DNA of 6,288 nt from an uncultured Clostridia bacterium (GCA_945971755.1 CAMFPJ010000084.1:1-6288); one strand, 5' to 3'. Numbered from the stretch's first letter, positions 1 through 6,105 are shown. Numbers and translations: made by a program. The notes: generated by a model not told the origin, from the sequence alone.

Positions 1-26
1 TTATAGCATAATTGCACAATCAAAGC

Positions 27-40
27 AATTAAATTTAATT
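27..40. repeat. 14-bp perfect AT palindrome upstream of the operon
   Basis: AATTAAATTTAATT is a perfect palindrome at 27-40, about 60 bp upstream of the -35 element of the first operon. Its ATTAAATTTA core recurs as one arm of an inverted repeat in front of the second transcription unit (3910-3932). It could be a protein-binding site or an upstream AT element, but such palindromes also arise by chance in DNA this AT-rich. Confidence 0.35.
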
Positions 41-95
41 TATATATCCTACAATTTTTATATTATGTTTTTGTGCATTATACTACTTATTTCTG

Positions 96-124
96 TTGAT
101 TTTTTATATTCTGAAAGGTATAAT
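96..124 (+). promoter_or_regulatory. Sigma-A-type promoter of the murL-murD-nudix-maf operon
   Basis: The -35 hexamer is TTGATT at 96-101 (four of six consensus bases, including TTGA), followed by a 17-bp spacer and a perfect -10 hexamer TATAAT at 119-124. Transcription would start near 131, giving a short leader of about 20 nt before the ATG at 153. The promoter also settles the first gene's start: a longer reading frame opening at the TTG at 96 would begin inside the -35 element. Hexamers and spacing are seen directly; activity is inferred. Confidence 0.75.
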
Positions 125-142
125 AAGTTTAGTTTATTTTTC

Positions 143-148
143 GGAGGG
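143..148 (+). promoter_or_regulatory. Ribosome binding site fixing the murL start
   Basis: GGAGGG at 143-148 lies 4 nt before the ATG at 153. It is the only strong Shine-Dalgarno sequence near the 5' end of this frame and supports the 457-residue product over the longer one from TTG 96. The spacing is slightly short but workable. Confidence 0.75.
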
Positions 149-152
149 TATT

Positions 153-1526
153 ATGGAACGTACCAAATATGAAATATTACGCGGACAGCACCCGTCTTTT
201 ACCTATCACGATTATTCTTTAACAAAAACGGGCAGTGAAATAAATATTGAGTATTTTTTTTCAATGGAGAACGGCCCTGAGTTTCACCCGAGCATCAGAA
301 TTCCGACAGAGAATTTGGAAATTGTCAATCAATTTGACTCGGAGTGCGGCAAACGCATTGTATTTTCACTCGGTATGGTGGAGCTTGTGTCTTATTGGAA
401 ATGCGCATGCCCCCCGAAAGTGTATGTGGACTGTGGCTATCTTGACTCCTTTGATATTTCTTGGTGGAAAAAACTTTACTTCGGCGGACTCGGTGAATTT
501 CACTATATAAACGGAATATGTGCTGACGAAGAAAGTTTTATGACGATTGTTCCGAGAGTCGAGCATACTCATTACCACGGTGAAGACTTTGTAAGCCGCG
601 GCAAGAACTTAATTACGGTTGGCGGCGGAAAAGACAGTGCCGTTACCACCGATTTGTTAAAGGAATTTAAGGACGATAACCTTTTCTTTACCGTTAACGA
701 CCAGGAGGCAAGAACGCAGACAGTTCTTAAAGGCGGTTATACGGAAGATAAAATAGTTAAGACTTACAGAACCATTGACAAAACGCTTTTGGAATTAAAC
801 AGTGAGGGTTACCTTAACGGGCACACACCGTTTTCGGCTGTTGTTGCTTTTCTTTCGCTTTACTGTGCTTATCTTGTGGGTGCGGAAAACATTGTGCTTT
901 CAAATGAGAGCAGTGCCAATGAGTCAAACATTAAAGGTTCAAGGGTTAATCATCAGTATTCAAAGTCATTTCGTTTTGAAGAGGATTTTCGCGAATATGT
1001 TGAAAAGAATATTATGGACGGAATAAACTATTTTTCAATGCTTCGGCCCTTTAACGAATTGCAGATTGCAAAGTATTTCTCAAAATGCAAGGAGTTTTTA
1101 CCTGTATTCAGAAGCTGTAATAAAGGAAGCAAAAAAAATATCTGGTGCGGAAAGTGTGCAAAATGCCTTTTTGTATTTATTATGCTTTCACCCTTTGTAC
1201 CTTACGAAAAACTGATTGAAATTTTCGGTAACGATATGTTGAATGATGAAGATATGACGAAGGACTTTGACGGGCTTGTTAATATCAGCGGAATTAAACC
1301 CTTTGAGTGCGTAGGCACTCCCGAGGAAATTAAATTGGCTCTTTACTTACTCGATAAGAATTTTGAGGGCGAAAAACCGCTGCTCCTTAAAAGATTTAAT
1401 CAAAACGTAAATACGGAAGAAATTGATTTTTCACTTCTTAAAAATTACAACGCGGCTCACAATGTGCCGGACAAATTTTTGCCGCAGATGATGGAGATGT
1501 ATAATTATGTTGCCTCCGATAATTGA
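153..1526 (+). CDS. murL: MurL-type UDP-N-acetylmuramoyl-L-alanyl-L-glutamate epimerase
   Basis: This cytoplasmic peptidoglycan-precursor enzyme should invert the terminal L-Glu of UDP-MurNAc-L-Ala-L-Glu to D-Glu. The reaction was described for MurL of Xanthomonas oryzae and needs ATP and Mg2+. The product from ATG 153 is 457 residues, close to the family's usual size. Visible motifs are a PP-loop-like VGGGKDS at 156-162 for ATP, SNESSANESN at 250-259, NHQYSKSF at 266-273, and a cysteine group C322, C332, C335, C338 (WCGKCAKC) that looks metal-binding. The roughly 150 residues before the PP-loop have no motif I know. The last 20 nt overlap a MurD-family ligase gene, which is the partner expected for MurL. 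The PP-loop and Cys4 pattern resemble QueC, but QueC is about half this length and the neighbour is not a queuosine gene. Motifs are seen; the function rests on recognising the family and on context. Confidence 0.85.
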   Translation: MERTKYEILRGQHPSFTYHDYSLTKTGSEINIEYFFSMENGPEFHPSIRIPTENLEIVNQFDSECGKRIVFSLGMVELVSYWKCACPPKVYVDCGYLDSFDISWWKKLYFGGLGEFHYINGICADEESFMTIVPRVEHTHYHGEDFVSRGKNLITVGGGKDSAVTTDLLKEFKDDNLFFTVNDQEARTQTVLKGGYTEDKIVKTYRTIDKTLLELNSEGYLNGHTPFSAVVAFLSLYCAYLVGAENIVLSNESSANESNIKGSRVNHQYSKSFRFEEDFREYVEKNIMDGINYFSMLRPFNELQIAKYFSKCKEFLPVFRSCNKGSKKNIWCGKCAKCLFVFIMLSPFVPYEKLIEIFGNDMLNDEDMTKDFDGLVNISGIKPFECVGTPEEIKLALYLLDKNFEGEKPLLLKRFNQNVNTEEIDFSLLKNYNAAHNVPDKFLPQMMEMYNYVASDN

Positions 1527-2793
1527 TTTTTTACAGGATAAAAAGGTGCTTATCCTCGGCTTTGGCAGGGAGGGTAAATCGAGTTTTAATTACATCAGAA
1601 AATATTTGCCGGAAAAAGAACTTTTTATCGGTGACGGCAAAGAACAGGACCTTCCCGACAAATTCACAAAGGGATATTTCGGCGAAGGTTATCTTTCGCA
1701 TTTAGGCGAATTTGACATTGTGTTAAAATCTCCCGGTATTCCGTTTCGTGATGTTGATGTTCCCGACGGAGTAACGGTTACATGCCAGCTTGATTTATTC
1801 TTAAAATATGCACCCTGCAAAAAACTGGGCGTAACAGGCTCAAAGGGTAAAACGACAACCTCAACTCTTTGCTACAAAATGCTTGTATGCTCGGGGGTTG
1901 ACGCTCTTTTAATGGGAAATATGGGACTTCCAGTCCTTGATTATATTGAAGAGGTGGAGGGCAAAATCGCAGTTATCGAAATGTCAAGCCATCAGTTAGA
2001 GTTTACACGTACATCCCCCGACGTTTCGGTTATTACCAATATATATGAAGAACATTTGGAACATTACAAGGGCGGAATGAGGGGTTACGTTAATTCAAAG
2101 CTTAACATTGTACGTTACCAAAATGAGAATAACACGTTTGTATATAATGCAACACAGGGGCTTTCCGAATACTTTGATGTTTCTTCTCTTAAATCAAAGG
2201 TTATCGGGGTTACCGAAAACGCTCATCTTCCCTTTGAACCGCAAAACCCTCATCTGTTAGGCGTTCATAATCGCCATGATATTGCATTGGCTTTTAATGC
2301 CGTTTCTGTTCTGGGTGCAACGGCAAAAGGTGCCGAGGAGGCAATTAAAGACTTTGAGGGAATTGAACACAGAATGGAGTGCGTCGGCACTTACAAGGGC
2401 GTTACATTCTATAATGACTGCATTGCAACAATTCCCCATGCCGTAATGTGTGCCGTTTCGGCTCTTTCGGCTAAAACGCTGATTTTCGGCGGAATGGATA
2501 GGGGAATTGACTATACGGACTTTGCCCGCGACCTTGAAAACAGCGAACTTCGGTGTTTAATCGGCACAAAGACGACAGGCCACAAGGTTCTTGAAATGAT
2601 GAAAGAAAACGGAACAAATAAAAAGCTCATAAAAGCAGAAAATCTTGAAGATGCAGTAAAATTTGCCTTTGAAAATACAAGCAAAGGTGATATTTGTATT
2701 TTGTCGCCTGCCGCTCCCAGTTACAATGAATATAAGAACTTTGAGGAAAAGGGCAGATGCTACAAATCTTACGTTAAGAAATACGGTGAATAA
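1507..2793 (+). CDS. murD: UDP-N-acetylmuramoyl-L-alanine--glutamate ligase (MurD family), probably the L-Glu-specific MurD2 type
   Basis: This cytoplasmic ATP-dependent Mur ligase adds the second amino acid to UDP-MurNAc-L-Ala. At 428 residues it is a full-length MurD. Residues 1-100 form the UDP-binding domain, beginning with LILGFGREGKSS (15-26). The central ATPase has the P-loop GVTGSKGKTTT (108-118), EMSSHQLE (158-165), NIYEEHLEHY (178-187), K198 as the likely carbamylated lysine, and HNRHD (254-258, where MurD usually has HNxxN). In the C-terminal domain, canonical DSKAT reads DCIAT (304-308), the GGDGK lysine position is R332 (GGMDR), and LSPAAPS..NF (399-412) is kept. Loss of both D-Glu-contacting lysines, together with the adjacent murL, favours L-Glu as substrate. 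The ATG at 1507 has GGAG at 1493-1496. D-Glu specificity cannot be excluded from sequence alone. Confidence 0.9.
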   Translation: MLPPIIDFLQDKKVLILGFGREGKSSFNYIRKYLPEKELFIGDGKEQDLPDKFTKGYFGEGYLSHLGEFDIVLKSPGIPFRDVDVPDGVTVTCQLDLFLKYAPCKKLGVTGSKGKTTTSTLCYKMLVCSGVDALLMGNMGLPVLDYIEEVEGKIAVIEMSSHQLEFTRTSPDVSVITNIYEEHLEHYKGGMRGYVNSKLNIVRYQNENNTFVYNATQGLSEYFDVSSLKSKVIGVTENAHLPFEPQNPHLLGVHNRHDIALAFNAVSVLGATAKGAEEAIKDFEGIEHRMECVGTYKGVTFYNDCIATIPHAVMCAVSALSAKTLIFGGMDRGIDYTDFARDLENSELRCLIGTKTTGHKVLEMMKENGTNKKLIKAENLEDAVKFAFENTSKGDICILSPAAPSYNEYKNFEEKGRCYKSYVKKYGE

Positions 2794-2794
2794 A

Positions 2795-3340
2795 ATGGAC
2801 CTTACGGAAAAGCAATTAAACGCAGAATACAAATTTGAGGGCAAAATAATTCGCGTCCGTGTTGACGATGCCCTTCTCCCAAACGGAAGAACATCAAAGC
2901 GGGAGGTTGTGGAGCACAACGGCGGAGTTATGGTGGCACCCATGGACTCTGACGGAAATCTTTATTTTGTTAATCAATTCCGTTACCCCTATTTTGAAGT
3001 TGTAACGGAATTTCCTGCGGGAAAACTCGAAAAAGGCGAAGACCCATACAAAGCGGGTATTCGCGAGTTAAAAGAAGAAACAGGTGCCACTGCCGAAAAA
3101 ATAATCAGTCTCGGAAAACTTTATCCGAGCCCCGGCTATTGCGGTGAGATTATTCATCTTTACCTTGCAACAGGTCTTTCATTCGGCGAGCAAAACCCCG
3201 ATGACGATGAATTTTTGGAAGTTAAGAAAATTCACATCTCAAAAGCAGTTGAAATGGTAATGGACGGAGCTTTGCCCGACAGTAAAACTCAAGTGGGTAT
3301 TCTCAAAATCGCAAGGCTTTTGGAGAACGGAAAAATATGA
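2795..3340 (+). CDS. Nudix hydrolase, ADP-ribose pyrophosphatase type
   Basis: It is predicted to hydrolyse ADP-ribose to AMP and ribose 5-phosphate, or a related nucleoside diphosphate derivative, in the cytoplasm. The 181-residue product has a complete Nudix box at residues 76-98 (G-x5-E-x7-RELKEETGA) with all metal-binding glutamates. It is preceded by the TEFPAG stretch (71-76) common in ADP-ribose pyrophosphatases. A proline (P113, in YPSPG) lies 15 residues after the box, the position typical of that subfamily. The true start is ATG 2795, one base after the murD stop, with GGTGA at 2785-2789. The frame is open further upstream, but that part lies inside murD. The 3' end overlaps maf by ATGA. 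Substrate choice within the Nudix family is never certain from sequence; a nucleotide-sugar substrate linked to the wall genes is possible but unsupported. Confidence 0.85.
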   Translation: MDLTEKQLNAEYKFEGKIIRVRVDDALLPNGRTSKREVVEHNGGVMVAPMDSDGNLYFVNQFRYPYFEVVTEFPAGKLEKGEDPYKAGIRELKEETGATAEKIISLGKLYPSPGYCGEIIHLYLATGLSFGEQNPDDDEFLEVKKIHISKAVEMVMDGALPDSKTQVGILKIARLLENGKI

Positions 3341-3903
3341 CACATAAAATAGTATTGGCGTCAAAATCTCCGAGGCGAAAAGAGATACTTGAAAAAGCAG
3401 GGTATGAATTCGAAATAAGAGTGCAGGATGCCGACGAAACGCTGCCCTGCGGTATTGAGCCTCAAAAAGCGGTTGAAATACTTGCCGAAATTAAGGCAAA
3501 AGCGGTTAAAAGAGCAAAAAACGAACTTGTAATCGGTGCGGATACGGTTGTTGTGCTTGACGGTGTAATTTTAGGCAAGCCAAAAGACGAAAAAGATGCT
3601 TTCTTAATGCTGAAAGGTTTATCGGGCAAAGAGCATAAAGTTTTTACAGGCGTTTGCATTGTGACAAATGAAAAAACAGTTACATTTTCGGAAGAATCCA
3701 CGGTAAAATTTGAAAGCCTTACCGAGACTCAAATTCTGGAGTACATTAAAACAGGTGAGCCTATGGATAAGGCAGGCTCTTACGGTATTCAGGGAAAGGC
3801 TTCTGCTTTTGCAAAGATTACCGAAGGCAGTTTTCATAATGTAATGGGTCTTCCGATAGAGACGCTTAACAAAAAAATGTTAGAATTTGAAAAAATTTAT
3901 TGA
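3337..3903 (+). CDS. maf: Maf-family dTTP/UTP pyrophosphatase
   Basis: Maf proteins convert non-canonical or excess nucleoside triphosphates to monophosphates plus pyrophosphate in the cytoplasm, and in some Firmicutes have been linked to septum formation. The 188-residue product is full length for the family. The N-terminal ASKSPRRKEIL (8-18) is the nucleotide-binding signature, GADTVVVLDG (67-76) carries the catalytic Asp69, LGKP is at 79-82, and GLPIE at 171-175. The DKAGSYGIQG stretch (144-153) is the form seen in the dTTP/UTP-specific YhdE branch rather than the YceF (m7GTP) branch. The start codon overlaps the Nudix stop as ATGA, implying translational coupling and the same mRNA as murL and murD. 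No terminator follows, and the next promoter overlaps the stop codon. Confidence 0.9.
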   Translation: MTHKIVLASKSPRRKEILEKAGYEFEIRVQDADETLPCGIEPQKAVEILAEIKAKAVKRAKNELVIGADTVVVLDGVILGKPKDEKDAFLMLKGLSGKEHKVFTGVCIVTNEKTVTFSEESTVKFESLTETQILEYIKTGEPMDKAGSYGIQGKASAFAKITEGSFHNVMGLPIETLNKKMLEFEKIY

Positions 3904-3928
3904 CATTTTATTAAATTTATTGTAAATT
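3900..3928 (+). promoter_or_regulatory. Likely promoter of the tandem paralog unit
   Basis: A perfect -35 TTGACA at 3900-3905 overlaps the maf stop codon. A 17-bp spacer leads to TAAATT at 3923-3928 (four of six bases), immediately preceded by TG. Transcription would begin near 3935, giving a leader of about 74 nt. A second, weaker possibility is the extended -10 TGCTAAATT at 3973-3981, which has no good -35 and would leave a leader of only about 20 nt. Confidence 0.6.
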
Positions 3929-3932
3929 TAAT
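3910..3932. repeat. Perfect 10-bp AT inverted repeat over the -10 element
   Basis: ATTAAATTTA at 3910-3919 is the exact reverse complement of TAAATTTAAT at 3923-3932, separated by TTG. It spans the spacer and -10 of the predicted promoter, so an operator role is possible. As an RNA hairpin it would have ten A-U pairs, a 3-nt loop and no U-tract, making it a poor terminator for the upstream operon. Confidence 0.55.
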
Positions 3933-3993
3933 GTGTATATGTTAGGTAATTGTGCATAGTGACTTTTTATCATGCTAAATTATCTTATAAATG

Positions 3994-4002
3994 AAAGGGG
4001 AG
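3994..4002 (+). promoter_or_regulatory. Ribosome binding site that decides the start of the first paralog
   Basis: AAAGGGGAG at 3994-4002 lies 6 nt before the ATG at 4009. An earlier in-frame ATG at 3991 would place this site inside the coding region, so 4009 is preferred. The second paralog has a near-identical arrangement (AAAGGGG at 5051-5057, 7 nt before its ATG), and both proteins then begin MAKKV. Confidence 0.8.
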
Positions 4003-4008
4003 CCAAAA

Positions 4009-5031
4009 ATGGCGAAAAAGGTAAAAACACCCGAAGAAGTAAAAGCTGCTATTGAAAAAAGAACAGTTAAAAGAACACTTTTCTTCGGTACATTCAGAAA
4101 AGCTTTAGCATTTTTCCTTGCAATCGCTTTTACCTTTGCTTTAGTTCAAATTGCTTTTACGGCTAAAAACGGTGTTGCTGTTGCAACAGGCACCGGAACG
4201 GGTACGGGTAACGGTAGCGAAAGCGTTTCTACAAACACAGGGGATGACGGCCTCGTTGATTTAGGCGGCAGTGATACTGACGGCAACGGCGACGCAACAG
4301 ACACTCCTGATGCTAACACATCTTCCGAAGACGGTAATTCCGGCGAAAGCACATCAGACTCAAAAGCCGAAGCAATTAAACTTCTTAATGAAGCAACTGC
4401 AAAGGCCGCTTCAGCTGCTTACAATTGGTCAAGAAAATGCTATTACACAAGAGACCTTGATGTTACAGGCAGAGATGCACTTAACAAGGTTATCGGTATG
4501 GTTGATAAAAGCGCATCCGTTGATACAGTTGTCGGTGGGTTCCTTGACGTTACCGGCGAAAAGAATGACCCGCCAAAAACAGCAAAGAAAGCAAAGGGCA
4601 ATGCTGCTCCCGAGGGTATGAAAGACAAGTTCCTGCTTAAAGCTATGACTCTTACAGAGGGTGATGTTGCGCAGTGTGTAAAACAGGGCGACGTTTATAA
4701 GTTCCAGCTTAATTCTTGCGAGAACCCGCAGAAAGACGGCAATAACGCTCTTCACCACGCAACAAACGATTTCAGCACACAGGAAGAAGTTGCACAGAGC
4801 ATCAGCGAAGCACTCGGTTCTTTAGCTAACCTTATTGATCTTCAAAGTCTCGATGCTAAATTTACAAGCATTGTTATTGCGGCAGAGATTAAAGACGGCA
4901 AACTTGTTTCACTTTCACTTTCTTACGACTTTGATGTTACAGACCTTAAACTTAAAGCTCTTAAAACCGTAAATGTTGAGGGTAACGGAGCAGCAAGGGT
5001 TGAAGAAACATATAATAACTTTGTTTACTAA
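4009..5031 (+). CDS. Membrane-anchored extracytoplasmic protein of unknown function, first of a tandem pair
   Basis: I do not recognise this 340-residue protein. The first 31 residues are strongly basic. One hydrophobic segment at about 32-50 follows, which by the positive-inside rule points the rest outward as a signal anchor or signal peptide. Residues about 57-118 are a low-complexity, acidic Gly/Thr/Ser/Asp/Asn linker that begins with Gly-Thr repeats. Residues about 120-340 form a domain shared with the next gene: YNW (138-140), RKC (142-144), LNKVIG (158-163), TVVGGFL (173-179), YKFQL (230-234), C237-x-NP-x3-GNNAL (237-248), ATND (251-254) and IKDGKLV (294-300). C144 and C237 are the cysteines kept in both copies and could form a disulfide. 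It appears co-transcribed with its paralog and separate from the murL operon. Topology is inferred; no enzymatic motif is visible. Confidence 0.85.
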   Translation: MAKKVKTPEEVKAAIEKRTVKRTLFFGTFRKALAFFLAIAFTFALVQIAFTAKNGVAVATGTGTGTGNGSESVSTNTGDDGLVDLGGSDTDGNGDATDTPDANTSSEDGNSGESTSDSKAEAIKLLNEATAKAASAAYNWSRKCYYTRDLDVTGRDALNKVIGMVDKSASVDTVVGGFLDVTGEKNDPPKTAKKAKGNAAPEGMKDKFLLKAMTLTEGDVAQCVKQGDVYKFQLNSCENPQKDGNNALHHATNDFSTQEEVAQSISEALGSLANLIDLQSLDAKFTSIVIAAEIKDGKLVSLSLSYDFDVTDLKLKALKTVNVEGNGAARVEETYNNFVY

Positions 5032-5064
5032 TTTAATTTTTACATAACCGAAAGGGGTTTCATT

Positions 5065-6105
5065 ATGGCAAAGAAAGTACTTACTCCTGAACAGCAGGAA
5101 ATTAAGGCTATTAAAAAAGAAAAAAGAAGTCAGAACTGGACAAAGTTCTGGGCAATACTTCTTGCATTTGTACTCGTTGCAGGTATTGCATACATGGGTA
5201 AATCACAGGGCGCTAAGAACTCGGAAGCAGTAGGCACAGAAGTTAACGGCGGAACAGTTAGCGGCGGTGACTCAACCGGCTCAACCGATAATAACACAAC
5301 ACCCGTTACTCCGGGCGCTGACACATCTGACGACACACCCGCAGCCGATAATAACGGTGGCTCAACAGAAGCTCCCGCAGCCGATAATAACGGCGGCTCG
5401 ACAGAAGCTCCTGCAGCTAACGATGCAGCAGCAGTTGCAGCAGCAATCAACAAGGCAACAGGCGCAGCAGTTTCTGCAAAAGCAGGCTATGATTGGGAAA
5501 GACATTGCCAGGTTAAAGATATTGACGTAGGTGCTCTTACAGGCGCTCTTAACAAACTTATCGGCACAATCTCCTCAAATAAAGATGACAACCTTAACAC
5601 AGTTGTCGGCGGATTCCTCGGCAACGGCGACAGAAAAGAAACAGTTAAGAAGGGCGAAACACTCGCTACTAAGGTTGTTACAAAGGATGACGGTTCAACC
5701 GAAACCTACTACCACGGCACAAGCTACACTCTTAAGGCAACAAACCTCAAGGCAGAAGATATTAAGAACCTTAAGGTAAACGGAAATAAGTACGAATTTG
5801 ACCTTCCCGATTGTCAGAATCCTGACAGAAACGGCAACAACGCTCTTTCACGTTTCACAAACGACGTTGTTATCAGAGAAGAAATTGAAAAGGAAATTCA
5901 GGGCTTTACAGATAAAGTTACAATTACCGGTCTTCAGGCAAACTACAAGAATATCCATGCAACAGTAACAATTAAAGACGGCAAACTTGTTGAGCTTACA
6001 TATTCTTTCTATGCCGACGCAGAACTCGGTGTTAAGCTTGGTCTTACAATTACAGGCACAGGCAACCTTACATGTAACGCTAAGTACTCAAACTTCAAGT
6101 ACTGA
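5065..6105 (+). CDS. Membrane-anchored extracytoplasmic protein of unknown function, second of a tandem pair
   Basis: This 346-residue paralog of the preceding gene lies 33 nt downstream with its own AAAGGGG site. A basic N-terminus (1-27) is followed by a hydrophobic segment at about 28-44. A Gly/Ser/Thr/Asn/Asp/Ala-rich linker (about 55-122) contains two exact copies of AADNNGGSTEAP (93-104 and 105-116). The C-terminal domain has YDW (142-144), RHC (146-148), LNKLIG (162-167), TVVGGFL (179-185), YEFDL (243-247), C250-x-NP-x3-GNNAL (250-261), FTND (264-267) and IKDGKLV (303-309), ending in a segment that looks beta-rich. C148 and C250 match the two cysteines kept in the first copy. By eye the domains are clearly homologous but well diverged, while the linkers do not align. 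No catalytic motif, sortase signal or known wall-binding repeat is visible. A structural or sensory envelope role is only a guess. Confidence 0.85.
   Translation: MAKKVLTPEQQEIKAIKKEKRSQNWTKFWAILLAFVLVAGIAYMGKSQGAKNSEAVGTEVNGGTVSGGDSTGSTDNNTTPVTPGADTSDDTPAADNNGGSTEAPAADNNGGSTEAPAANDAAAVAAAINKATGAAVSAKAGYDWERHCQVKDIDVGALTGALNKLIGTISSNKDDNLNTVVGGFLGNGDRKETVKKGETLATKVVTKDDGSTETYYHGTSYTLKATNLKAEDIKNLKVNGNKYEFDLPDCQNPDRNGNNALSRFTNDVVIREEIEKEIQGFTDKVTITGLQANYKNIHATVTIKDGKLVELTYSFYADAELGVKLGLTITGTGNLTCNAKYSNFKY
5341..5412 (+). repeat. Two tandem 36-bp copies encoding a linker repeat
   Basis: Positions 5341-5376 and 5377-5412 are direct tandem copies differing at only three sites (ggt/ggc, tca/tcg, ccc/cct), all third-codon positions. 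Each encodes AADNNGGSTEAP. A related partial unit (GSTDNNTTP, about 5278-5304) lies just upstream. The repeat extends the flexible linker between membrane segment and domain. Confidence 0.9.

Noticed and set aside
96..152. Longer first gene starting at TTG 96
   Set aside because: TTG 96 lies in the -35 element of a good promoter, has no ribosome binding site, and precedes the predicted transcription start. The ATG at 153 follows GGAGGG.
153..1526. QueC-like 7-cyano-7-deazaguanine synthase
   Set aside because: The PP-loop and Cys4 pattern are similar, but the protein is about twice QueC's length and overlaps a MurD-family gene, which fits MurL much better.
2663..2794. Upstream extension of the Nudix gene
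   Set aside because: The extension is out-of-frame reading of the 3' end of murD. The conserved protein begins at ATG 2795 behind GGTGA.
2557..2943. 128-codon antisense frame across the murD-Nudix junction
   Set aside because: It overlaps two well-supported genes, has no family motif, and its composition suggests an incidental open frame.
3991..4008. Start of the first paralog at ATG 3991
   Set aside because: The Shine-Dalgarno AAAGGGGAG would fall inside the coding sequence, and the second paralog's MAKKV start matches ATG 4009.
4271..4621. Alternate-frame 116-codon ORF inside the first paralog
   Set aside because: It is a Gln/Thr/Leu-rich shadow created by the linker's codon pattern, with no supporting start signal or motif.
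5341..5412. CRISPR-like repeat array
   Set aside because: The copies are directly adjacent without spacers, lie in frame within a gene, and differ only at synonymous sites.
5130..5453. 107-codon antisense frame rich in Ala, Pro, Val and Ser
   Set aside because: It is the complement of the low-complexity linker of the second paralog. Its repeats mirror the 36-bp duplication and it has no independent support.
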